Part shown: positions 53,638 to 62,212 of the stretch, in pieces
Layout: the number at the start of each line of letters is the position of its first letter
Position numbering within the stretch: the first letter of the stretch is position 1
Source: Palsa-506 sp963709075
GTDB taxonomy: Bacteria > Actinomycetota > Actinomycetes > Streptosporangiales > Streptosporangiaceae
Assembly (NCBI GenBank): GCA_963709075.1
Contig: CAVPUY010000005.1
Coordinates: 124,001-188,000 of the forward strand
Reading direction: 5' to 3'
Length of the DNA stretch: 64,000 nucleotides
Program-made: the position numbers and the translations under genes
The notes under the pieces: generated by a model
Seen by the model: only the letters and a program-made list of their open reading frames with translations
Told to the model about the DNA's origin: nothing
Databases searched by the model: none

Positions 53638-54813
53638 TCAGCCGAAGTCTGGCGTGCCGGCGGGCATCGTAAATCGGAACTCAGCCCCGCCGCCGGGCGC
53701 CTGGTGCACCGCGATGGTGCCGCCGTGCGCCTCGACCAGGCCCTTGACGATGAACAGGCCGAGGCCCGCGCCGCCGCGCCGCTTCGCGCGCCAGAACTGG
53801 CGGAACACCCGGGGCGCGAGCTCGGGCGCGATGCCCTCGCCCTGGTCCCGGACCGATACCGCGATGCCAGGGGAACCTGCCACCCATGCCGGCTCCACCA
53901 TGGTGGTAACGGTACCAGCACCATGCCGGACCGCATTCTCGATCAGGTTGCCCAGGATCTGCTCCACCTTGTCCGCATCCAGCCAGGTCTCCGGCAGCTC
54001 GCCGCGGACCTCCAGCCGGAACCGGCCAGGGTCGTCGCCGGCCGCGATCCGGCCGGCGATGATCCGGCCCGCGCGTTCCTGGACGTCGACAAGCTGGCGG
54101 TGCACCTCGATGCGCCCTGACTCGATCCTGGATACGTCAAGCAGCTCGGTGATCAGCCGGGTAACCCGGTCAGCGTCCGCGTTGACCGTCTCGAGCATGA
54201 CCCGCTTCTGGTCGTCGGTGAATCGCGGCCACTTCGCCAGCAGGGTGGCGGTGAACCCCTTGACGCTGGTCAGCGGCGAGCGCAGCTCGTGCGCGACGGT
54301 CGACACCAGGTCGGCGCGGCTGCGCTCGATGCGGGCGCGCTGCTGCGCGCCGCGGATGTTGATCACGATCCGCCGTACCGCGCCGGGATCGCGCTGCCAG
54401 CCGCGCGCCTCGTGCCGTGGATCGCGGACATAGCCGACCGTGACCAGCAATTCGGTCCCGCACGGCAGGAAGAGCGACCGTTCCGGGTGCCGCGTCCTGG
54501 TGGAGAGGCCGTGATAGGGCCTGGTGTGCGCCCACCAGTTACGGCCGTCGGCATCGGCCAGCGGCAGGATGTGCCGGACATCCTGGCCGAGCGCATGGGC
54601 GGGGTTGATGCCGGTGAGCCGCCCGGCGGCGCGGTTGAAGACGGTGATGCAGCCCGCGTGGTCGGCGATAACCAGGCCGTCCGGCAGGTCGTCGGCCATG
54701 ATCAGCCCGCCCGGGGTCTCACCGGACGCCGACGTCAGGCCAGCCTCAATGCGGCCGGCCCGCGCATTGCCGGGGACCGAGGCCTGCGCCTGGCCCGACA
54801 TCATTCCGTTCAC
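53638..54813 (-). CDS. PAS-domain sensor histidine kinase
   Basis: Soluble kinase of 391 residues. A PAS-like domain (LPDGLVIADHAGCITVFNRAA) lies near residues 40-150, a HisKA domain with the phosphoacceptor in VSTVAHELRSPLTSVKGF follows, and the ATPase domain has NLIENAVRHGA, DQGEGI and GAGLGLFIVKGLV. No membrane segment is seen. No response regulator lies nearby, so it is an orphan here. A kinase between the rRNA methylase and pheS is a conserved arrangement in actinomycetes (known in Streptomyces), but its function is not established to my knowledge. Confidence 0.88.
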   Translation of the reverse strand: MNGMMSGQAQASVPGNARAGRIEAGLTSASGETPGGLIMADDLPDGLVIADHAGCITVFNRAAGRLTGINPAHALGQDVRHILPLADADGRNWWAHTRPYHGLSTRTRHPERSLFLPCGTELLVTVGYVRDPRHEARGWQRDPGAVRRIVINIRGAQQRARIERSRADLVSTVAHELRSPLTSVKGFTATLLAKWPRFTDDQKRVMLETVNADADRVTRLITELLDVSRIESGRIEVHRQLVDVQERAGRIIAGRIAAGDDPGRFRLEVRGELPETWLDADKVEQILGNLIENAVRHGAGTVTTMVEPAWVAGSPGIAVSVRDQGEGIAPELAPRVFRQFWRAKRRGGAGLGLFIVKGLVEAHGGTIAVHQAPGGGAEFRFTMPAGTPDFG

Positions 54814-55032
54814 TCACACGCCGCCTCTGCCGGCATCCGCCCCGGACCATAGCTTTACCGCCAGCCCGCGGTCCGGGGGGTTACCGCGCACTGGCATTTT
54901 CCGCGTCGCCGGCCATTGGCCGATGACCCGTCCGGGTCACTAATGACGCAACGTGATCAGATCAGACTCTAGCGCGTCCGGAATGCCGCGTGGCACCCCT
55001 AGATGCCCGGAGAATGCAAGCGGTTGCAGGAA

Positions 55033-55905
55033 TTAGCCCGGCGGGGCAGAAATCTCCCCCGGCGCCGAAGGTAAACATGCGCGCAGTGCACGGGCGGACG
55101 CGTACAGGCAGACGGCAGCGGCGGCGGCAAGGTTGAGGCTCTCCGCCCGGCCGTAGATCGGCACCGCGACAGCCTCGTCGGCGAGCGCGAGCACGTCCGC
55201 CGGCAGTCCCCAGGCCTCGTTGCCGAAAAGCCACCCGGCTGGCCGCCCGAGCCGGGCGGCCAGGTCCGCGTCGTCCAGCGTCTGCCCGGCGCCACCGTCG
55301 GCGGCCAGCACCTGCAGCCCGGCGCCGCGCACGGCCAGGACCGACTCGGCCAGCGGCGCATCCACCACGACGGGCAGGTGAAAAAGGCTGCCTGCCGACG
55401 CCCGGACGCATTTGCTGTTGTACGGGTCGACCGAGCCGCCGGAAAAGATCACGCCGTCGGCTCCGGCCGCGTCGGCAGTGCGGAGCACGGTTCCGGCGTT
55501 GCCGGGATCACGGATGCTGGCGAGGATCACGACGAGCCGGGGCCCGGCCGCGATCAGCGCGCCGAGCGGCACGTCGACGAACCCGCATACCGCGAGCAGG
55601 CCCTGCGGGGTGACGGTCTGGGCGAGCTCGGCCATCACGTCCCCGCTGACGGCGTGCACGGCCGCGCCGCGGCGAGCCGCCTCCGCGGCCAGCCCGCCGT
55701 ATCTGGCCCGCGCCTGGCCGGTCATGAACAGCTCGGTGACCGGCGCGCCGGAAGCCAGCGCCTCACCGACGGCCTGCGGGCCCTCGGCAAGGAACGAGCG
55801 GGCCCGCTGCCGGAACGCGCGCTTGGCCAGCTGCCTGGCCGCCCGGACCCGCGGCGACCTCGCGCTGGTGATCTCCGGCCCGCCGGGCACAGCCACGCCG
55901 GGCAC
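55033..55905 (-). CDS. TrmH/SpoU-family RNA 2'-O-methyltransferase
   Basis: Probable rRNA ribose methyltransferase using SAM. Its knotted core shows motif 1 ASIRDPGNAGTVLRTADA, motif 2 GWLFGNEAWGLP and motif 3 VPIYGRAESLNLAAAAA. An N-terminal L30e-like domain (FLAEGPQAVGEAL) is present. The frame is intact; 290 residues. It begins 8 bp after rplT, so the ribosomal genes and the methylase are probably one transcript. Confidence 0.92.
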   Translation of the reverse strand: MPGVAVPGGPEITSARSPRVRAARQLAKRAFRQRARSFLAEGPQAVGEALASGAPVTELFMTGQARARYGGLAAEAARRGAAVHAVSGDVMAELAQTVTPQGLLAVCGFVDVPLGALIAAGPRLVVILASIRDPGNAGTVLRTADAAGADGVIFSGGSVDPYNSKCVRASAGSLFHLPVVVDAPLAESVLAVRGAGLQVLAADGGAGQTLDDADLAARLGRPAGWLFGNEAWGLPADVLALADEAVAVPIYGRAESLNLAAAAAVCLYASARALRACLPSAPGEISAPPG

Positions 55906-55913
55906 CCGCGCCG

Positions 55914-56336
55914 CTAGCCCGCCTGCCGTCGGCCGGCGATCAGGCCGCGGCCGTGCTTGCCGCCGCCTGGTCGTCCAGCGCCGGCAGCTGCCTTCCTGGC
56001 CACTTCCACCAGCCCGGAGAACGCCTGCGGGTCGCTGACGGCAAGCTCGGCGAGCATCCGCCGGTCTACCTCGACGCCGGCGATCTTGAGGCCCTGGATG
56101 AACCGGTTGTAGGTCATGCCGTCAGCCCGGGCAGCGGCATTGATGCGCTGAATCCACAGCCGCCGGAACGCGCCCTTGCGGTCCTTGCGGTCGCGGTACG
56201 CATAGGTCATCGAGTGGAGCGCCTGCTCCTTGGCCTTGCGGTACAGCCGTGACCGCTGGCCACGGTATCCGCTCGCCCGCTCCAGGACGACCCGGCGCTT
56301 CTTATGGGCATTGACCGCCCGCTTCACGCGTGCCAT
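55914..56336 (-). CDS. rplT: 50S ribosomal protein L20
   Basis: ARVKRAVNAHKKRRVVLERASG and the following basic helix are diagnostic for L20, as is DRKGAFRRLWIQRINAAAR. At 140 residues it is about 15-20 residues longer than usual, with a Gly/Arg-rich tail (GRPGGGKHGRGLIAGR). The frame is intact. It is the third gene of infC-rpmI-rplT. Confidence 0.96.
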   Translation of the reverse strand: MARVKRAVNAHKKRRVVLERASGYRGQRSRLYRKAKEQALHSMTYAYRDRKDRKGAFRRLWIQRINAAARADGMTYNRFIQGLKIAGVEVDRRMLAELAVSDPQAFSGLVEVARKAAAGAGRPGGGKHGRGLIAGRRQAG

Positions 56337-56362
56337 TTCTTCGACTCCTTAAGCGGGCCGGG

Positions 56363-56557
56363 TCACTTACCCAGCAGTCTCTTCATCTTCTTGGTGTCAG
56401 CGGGCGAGAGCACCACTTCGCTCTGCAGCCGGCGCGTCCTGGTACTCGGCTTGTGCTCGAAATAGTGCTGCCGATTAGCGCGGCGGCGCATCACCTTGCC
56501 GGTGCCGGTCAGCCGGAACCGCTTGTTGGCCCCGCTGTGCGTCTTCATCTTCGGCAT
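56363..56557 (-). CDS. rpmI: 50S ribosomal protein L35
   Basis: MPKMKTHSGANKRFRLTGTG is the L35 signature; 64 residues, a normal length. It sits between infC and rplT as in most bacteria. Confidence 0.97.
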   Translation of the reverse strand: MPKMKTHSGANKRFRLTGTGKVMRRRANRQHYFEHKPSTRTRRLQSEVVLSPADTKKMKRLLGK

Positions 56558-56669
56558 GTCGCCGTCGTCTCCGTTCCTGACGTTCTCTGCGTGCCTGCGG
56601 CACGTGCTGTCTGACGTGCCTGCGGCACGCTGCTAGCCCCGTGCCACCGGCACGGTATCTGCCAAGCGC

Positions 56670-57515
56670 CTACGGCGAGCTAGCGGCCGGGCCGTCCGCG
56701 CTGCTGCGGTCAGCAGCGGCCGCCGCGGCCGGCCGCGGCGCACGCGGCGTCGGCACCGGGCGCTGCGCGGCAGCGCGCGGCGCGGCAGCAACTGCCTCGC
56801 CGGGAGCCCTGGGGCCCGGGCGAGGGCTGGCGCTCTGCCGGGCACTGGCAGCTTGCTGGGCACTGGCAGCTTGCTGGGCACTGGCAGCTTGCTGGGCAGT
56901 TGCGCCTTGCGGCGCGCTCTGGCCCGGCTGGGTGGCCGCGCTTTCCCTGGCACCCGGGCGCGCGCTAGCGCGCGCCTGGCTACGTTCGGCCTTCTGCTCG
57001 GACTTCCTCTTGTGCGGCCCGATCACCATGATCATGTTCCGGCCGTCCAGCTTAGGTTGTGACTCGACGAAGCCTAGCTCTTCCACGTCCACGGCCAGCC
57101 GCTGTAGCAGCCGGTGGCCGAGTTCGGGCCTGGACTGCTCGCGGCCCCGGAACATGATCGTCACCTTGACCTTGTCGCCCTGCTTCAGGAACCGCTCGAC
57201 GTGGCCCTTCTTGGTGCCGTAGTCGTGCGGGTCGATCTTCGGGCGGAGCTTGATCTCCTTGATGACGGTCTGTGCCTGGTTCTTGCGCGATTCCCTGGCC
57301 TTGAGCGCGGACTCGTACTTGAACTTGCCGTAGTCCATCAGCTTGCAGACTGGCGGCCGCGCGGTCGGCGCGACCTCGACGAGGTCGAGATCGGCCTCCT
57401 GGGCCAGCGCAAGCGCATCATTGATGGCGACGATCCCGACCTGCTCGCCGGCCGGGCCGACAAGCCGTACTTCGGGGACGCGGATGCGCTCGTTGATGCG
57501 GGGTTCGGTGCTGAT
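56670..57515 (-). CDS. infC: Translation initiation factor IF-3 with long low-complexity tail; probable AUC start
   Basis: Binds the 30S subunit and checks initiation. The two IF-3 domains are complete (PRINERIRVPEVRLVGPAGE, RPPVCKLMDYGKFKYE, EIKLRPKIDPHDYGTKKGH, IMFRGREQSRPELG). No ATG or GTG lies at good distance from a Shine-Dalgarno; instead AAGGAGGT is followed after 3 nt by ATC AGC ACC GAA, so AUC is the likely start, as rare infC starts are known (AUU in E. coli, AUC in Myxococcus). An in-frame GTG at 57533 is the alternative but has no Shine-Dalgarno. About 100 extra C-terminal residues are Ala/Gln/Pro-rich with AQQAAS repeats. Confidence 0.9.
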   Translation of the reverse strand: MSTEPRINERIRVPEVRLVGPAGEQVGIVAINDALALAQEADLDLVEVAPTARPPVCKLMDYGKFKYESALKARESRKNQAQTVIKEIKLRPKIDPHDYGTKKGHVERFLKQGDKVKVTIMFRGREQSRPELGHRLLQRLAVDVEELGFVESQPKLDGRNMIMVIGPHKRKSEQKAERSQARASARPGARESAATQPGQSAPQGATAQQAASAQQAASAQQAASARQSASPRPGPRAPGEAVAAAPRAAAQRPVPTPRAPRPAAAAAADRSSADGPAASSP

Positions 57516-57616
57516 GTGACCTCCTTGTGTCACTGTCCCGGCCAGCGGACGTCCCGATGGCGGGTAACTTCCAGGCTGCTGCCGCAGCTCAGCGGGTCGT
57601 CCCGCGCCTTCGACGC

Positions 57617-57646
57617 AGAAAGCCCCGCACGGCATGCATGCGGGGC
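57617..57646 (-). terminator. Terminator-like hairpin in the infC leader
   Basis: On the minus strand an 8-bp stem (GCCCCGCA with its complement) and a 9-nt loop are followed by CTTTCTG, about 100 nt before the infC start. With a 5' leader of up to about 400 nt (57516-57922, otherwise without a gene), it suggests attenuation of the infC-rpmI-rplT operon. Confidence 0.65.
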
Positions 57647-57922
57647 CACCATTGCCGCAGAACCGGCCCGCGGGCACCCCCGGTCCGGCTCCGCCACGCG
57701 ACGCCTGGCTGCCGTGCACGCACGGCCGCTGAGACGTCCGGCCTGGCCGACCTGCCCTCGCGGGCTGACCAGTCGTACCCGCCAGCAGCTGAGCTGGCAA
57801 GGTGGGAGGTGGCCGAGGTGGTCCTCCGCTTGCACGTCCGGCCGCCTGCGCCGGACTTATCTCCTGCCAGACTAACGCATTGGGGTCCCCAGTGGTATTC
57901 CCGCCCGCCCGGGCGCCTGGCG

Positions 57923-58764
57923 CTAGCGGGCGGTCCGGCGGGCCAGCTCGGCCAGGCCAGCCGCGCGCATCGCGGCGATCGGGGCCGGCTTGCCCGTCAT
58001 CAGCTCGACCTGCGGCCCGGCCTGGTGCAACAGCAGTTCGAAGCCGCTGACGGTAATCGCGCCGACCTGCTGCGCTGCCGCCGCCAGCCGGGTTGGCCAG
58101 GGGTGATAAACCACGTCGAGAACCGCCAGCGGGGCGGGAGCCGACCGGAGGATCCGTTTCGAATAAATATCGGCTGCTCCGGCCGGGACAGTCGAGATCA
58201 GCAGTCGCCGGCCACCGCCGGGGTGCTCTCCGAACGGAACCAGCCGGATCCGCATGCCCAGCCGGCCCGCCGCGGCCAGCAGGTCCGCCGCCCGGGCCGG
58301 GTCGCGGACGGCGACGGTCGCATCGGCCGCGCCGAGCCCGCGCAGGCTGGCCAGCGCGGAGCAGGCGGTCGCGCCGCCGCCGAGGATCAGCGCGCCGTCC
58401 GGCCCGGCAACGTGGGCAGCGGGAACTCCCGCCTCGGCGAGCGCCGCGACCATGCCGGGCACGTCGGTGTTGTGCCCGGTGATCGCGCCGGCCGGCGAAG
58501 ATGACCGTGTTAGCTGCGCCGACCTCGGCGGCCAGCGGCTCGACCCGGTCGAGCAGCGGCAGCACAGCGCGCTTCAGCGGCATGGTGAGCGACAGCCCGG
58601 CCCAGCCAGGACCGCAGCCGGCCAGCAGCCCGGGCAAGCCCGGCCTCGGTGCACTCGATCGCCTGGTAGCTCCAGCCGCCGAGGCCGAGCTCGGCATAGG
58701 CGGCGCGGTGCAGCACCGGGGACAGCGAATGCGCGATCGGCGAGCCGAGCACTGCCGCTTTCAT
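57923..58764 (-). CDS. aroE: Shikimate dehydrogenase (two frame breaks)
   Basis: Reduces 3-dehydroshikimate with NADPH. The start KAAVLGSPIAHSLSPVLHRA is diagnostic, followed by SLTMPLKRAVLPLLD (catalytic Lys), GAANTVIF, GHNTDVPGMV and LILGGGATACSAL. Frames change near 58630 and near 58498, and the third part is then continuous to the stop. Joined together it has a normal length of about 275 residues. mltG ends 45 bp upstream, as in other actinomycetes. Confidence 0.9.
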
Positions 58765-58809
58765 CCGGGACCGTCATCGCCTCGGACCGTCAGCGCCTCA
58801 TCTGCCCGG

Positions 58810-61686
58810 TCAGCCGCCTTCTGCCTTGATGTTCTTCGCCAGCTCGGCCTGGAACTGCTCGAACTGGGTCACGCTCGCCGTGAACCTGGTGATCTTCTTC
58901 TTCGGGTCCACGGTCACGAAGTACAGGAAGTTGCCGTGCGCCGGGTGCAGCGCCGCGTTGATCGCGGCGGCGCCCGGGCTGTCGATCGGGGTCGGCGGCA
59001 GGCCGGTGTTCAGGTAGGTGTTGTACGGCGACTTCGTCTTCAGGTCCTGGCTGGTGGCCTGGATGCCGAACTTGCCCATCGCGTAGAAGACCGTGCTGTC
59101 GAGCTGGAGCTTCATCCCCCTGTTCAGCCGGTTGTAGATCACCTCGGCGATCTTGGGGAAGTCCGATATCTTGCCGCCTTCGGCCTGGATCAGGCTGGCC
59201 GCGATGATGATGTGGCTCTCGCTCACATGGCCGGCCTTCGCCGCGGCGGCGAGGTTGATGCTGCTGCGCTTCGGATTTGAACTGGTGCACCATCAGCTGC
59301 AGGACCTGCGCCGGGGTCGTGCCCGGCTGGATGTCGTAGGTGGCCGGGAAAAGATAGCCCTCCGGGTTGCCCCTGGCGTAGGAGGGTAGCCCGAGCAGCG
59401 ACGCATCCCGCAGCGCCTCGCTGTACTGGATGAGAGGGTGCCCGGTCTGCTTGGCCAGCACCGCGATGATCTGGGATTTCCGCAGCCCTTCCGGGATCAG
59501 GACCGTCGTCTGGATCCGGGACTTCGTGCTGAGCAGCAGCTTGTAAGCGAGCGCGGCGTTCATTCCCTTGTGCAGCCGGAAGGTCCCCGGCTCGAGGCCG
59601 GTCGGGTCGCTGCTGGCCTTGACGGCCGCGATGAAGGCGCTGGCGCTGGCGACCACGCCGAGGCGCACCAGCCGCGGCGCCAGCGCAAAGGCGGTATCGC
59701 CTGGCTTGACCACCACGTCGACCGTGCCGTGGCCCTGGCCGGAGTAGTTCGCCGGGTGCAGCTTGGCGTAGACGTAGCGGTACCCGAAGTACCCGCCGGT
59801 GGCGAGCACGAGGACGATGACGATCGCGGCGGTACAGGCCAGCGATCGTGCCGCTGCGGCGCTTCTTCTTCTTCGGCGGCCGGCCGGTCTTCCGCGGCCG
59901 GCTCGCGGTCCCGGCCCGCGCCGCGGCCTTCGTGCCGCGGCCGGGTCCTGATGCCAGGAAACTGGGATCACCGTCCGCCGGGAACCGCTGGTCGGCTCCG
60001 GCGGGGAACTGCGGGTCGCCGCCCGCCGGGAAGCGCGGATCGCTGGCGGCGGCCGGGAAGCGGGGATCTGCTCCCGCCGGGTACCGGGGTCATCGGCGAC
60101 CGGGAAGCGGGGATCGGTGCTCCGGGGGTCGGCGCCCGGCAGGTAGCGGGGATCGCCGTGGTGGCCGGGTAGCGCGCGGGTCGCCGTTGGCCGGGTAACG
60201 CGGGTCGGCGTTCGCCGGGTAAGCCCGGTCGCCGTTGGCCGGGTAACGCGGGTCGCCGTTCGCCGGGTAAGCCCGGTCGCCGTTGGCCAGGTAACGCGGG
60301 TCGCCGTTGGCCGGATAACGCGGGACGCCGTTGGCCGGGTAGCCCGGGTCGGTCCCGGTAGCTGGGTAGCGCGAGTCGTAGCCGCCCTGGCCAGCGGCCG
60401 GCGGCTGCCCGGTCCCGGTCAGGTCGGCGGGAGGCAGCCAGCGGAACGGGCCGCCGGACGGGCCGGCGGTCGGGTCAGTGGCCGGATCTGCCCCGCCGGG
60501 CTCAGCGGCCGGGCCGAGCGGCGGCTGACCCCGGCCGGGAAAGACCGCGGCCCGTTCTCCGGCTGGACGGCGGCCTGCGGCTGCGAATCGCGCGGATCAC
60601 CGCGCATGCCGGGCGGATAGGTACCGAAATCCGGCTGCCGGTACTGGCCGGTCGAGCCGTAGGGATCGGGCGGGCCATACGGGCCTGGCGGGCCATAGCG
60701 CGATCGGCGGGCCATAGGAATCGGACGGGCCGTAGGGATCGGGCGGACCGTACGAGCCTGGCGGACCGTAGGGCCCAGGCGGGCCGTAAGGATCGGCCGA
60801 GCCGTTGGAGCCGGCCGTGCCGTAAGGATCGGCCGAGCCGTTGGAGCCGGCCGTGCCGTAAGGATCGGCCGAGCCGTGGTGCCGGCCGGGCCGTAAGGAT
60901 CGGCCGAGCCGTTGGTGCCGGGCCGTAAAGGTCAGCAGATCCGGGCGGGCCGTAGGGCTGGGCTGGCCCTGGGTCATGTCCCCGGCCGGGGCCGGGCTGT
61001 CCGTAGGAATCCATCGGCACGTACGGCACCGAGGGGTCGAGCGGATCTCTGCCGCCGTAGGGATCGTACGGCCTGGCGGACCCCGGCCGGCTTGGCCGCT
61101 CCCGCTCCGGTCCCGGGTAAGGATCACCTAGGCGTCCGGCCGTCGGCTGCGCGTACGGGTCGGGCGGCGGGTAGCTCCCCCGTGTGGCATGGGGATCCCG
61201 GCCCGGATAAGGGTCGTGCGGCGGATGCGGATCGGACGGCGCACCCGACGGATCCGGTGGCGCGTACGGGTCCGGCGTTCCGTAGGGATCTGCGGCGCCA
61301 GCCCGGCCGGCACCCGGCCAGCTCGGCTGCCCGCCTGGGCCTGGCTGGCTGGGCTGCCCGCCATAGCCTGGCTGGCTGTGCTGCCCGCCATAGCCCGGCT
61401 GGCTGTGCTGCCCGCTGTAACCCGCCTGGATCGACTGCCCGCCAAGGCCCGGCTGACTCGATTGCCGGTCGTAGCCCGGCTGGCTCGGCTGGCCGGCATA
61501 GCCTGGCTGGCCCGCGTAACCCGGCTGACCGGGGCGGCCGTACGGCTCCCCCGGGCCGTACTCGTCGCCCGGCGGGGCGGCATGCTTTGACGGCCTGCCG
61601 TAGCCGTTCGGCAGGGTGCCGTCCCCGGCAGGCGGCCAGTTGGTATCGTCCTGCAGGCTCTCCCCGTGCCGCCCGTCGCGGGTCAC
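58810..61686 (-). CDS. mltG: Endolytic murein transglycosylase MltG with ~550-residue repetitive N-terminus (several frame breaks)
   Basis: Cuts nascent peptidoglycan strands to set glycan length. The C-terminal half has one membrane segment (AAIVIVLVLATGGYFGY), a LysM-like part and the YceG/MltG core (IPEGLRKSQIIAVLA, FPATYDIQPGTTPAQV, ASLIQAEGGK with the presumed catalytic Glu, DSTVFYAMG, YNTYLNTGLPPTPI). The N-terminal part is predicted cytosolic and disordered, with GQPGY, DPYG and YPANGDPR repeats. The coding signal moves frame near 60923, 60883, 60700, within 59860-60100, and near 59262. The GTG at 61686 overlaps the ruvX stop (GTGA). A start at ATG 59971 would give only the core enzyme; the upstream repeats look coded, as in Streptomyces homologues. 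Confidence 0.8.
60178..60350 (-). repeat. 24-bp repeats coding for YPANGDPR-like units in mltG
   Basis: Roughly seven 24-bp units (gccgttggccgggtaacgcg and variants) encode Tyr-Pro-Ala-Asn-Gly-Asp-Pro-Arg and Tyr-Pro-Ala-Asn-Gly-Asp-Arg-Ala in the disordered part. Confidence 0.8.
60787..60929 (-). repeat. ~36-bp tandem repeat in mltG N-terminus
   Basis: About four units built on ggatcggccgagccgttgg encode SADPYG and TAGSNG. Units differ in length by one or two bases, which is where the frame changes fall. Confidence 0.8.
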
Positions 61687-62208
61687 CCGGGCGCTCCGGT
61701 AGCCGCGGCCACCAGGTCGCCCGCTGGCCGGCCCGTCGAACGCTCCGCGTCCAGTGCCCCTTGCAGCAGCAGCGCCGCTGCCGCCTTGTCCACCACGGCC
61801 CGCCGCTGCCGTGCGTCACGGCCGCCCTGACGCAGCGCGTCGTGCGCGAGCGAGGTGGTGAATCGCTCATCGACCAGCCGCACCGGGCGCGGCGCCAGCC
61901 GCCCGGCCAGGGCAGCCGCGAACGTCCGCGCATCGGCAGCGGATGCGCCCTCCCGGCCGGACAGGCCGGTCGGCAGCCCGACAATGATCTCGACCGCGTC
62001 ATGACCGTTCGCCAGGTCAGCGAGGCTGTCCAGGTCGCCTCGGCCGCGGGCGACGGTAGCGAGCGGGCTGGCCAGCAGCCCGTCCGGGTCGCTGCGTGCC
62101 ACGCCGATCCGCACGGTGCCGACGTCCACACGCGAGCCGGACGCCGTGCCTCAAGGACAGGCTCCACGGACCGCCGGTATCACCTCGGCAACAATGTGGC
62201 TGCAGCAC
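61683..62208 (-). CDS. ruvX: Holliday-junction resolvase-like nuclease RuvX/YqgF (probable frame break)
   Basis: RNase H-fold nuclease implicated in rRNA processing or recombination. VDVGTVRIGVARSDPD carries the catalytic Asp, with IIVGLPTGLSG, LVDERFTTSLA and VDKAAAALLLQ further on. The true N-terminus is usually HGVRLAVDVG; here HGVRLA lies in another frame and one extra base near 62131 separates it from VDVG. The start is then probably the GTG at 62208, 4 bp after the alaS stop; if not, translation starts at the GTG at 62129. The stop overlaps the mltG GTG. Confidence 0.75.
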
Positions 62209-62212
62209 GGTC

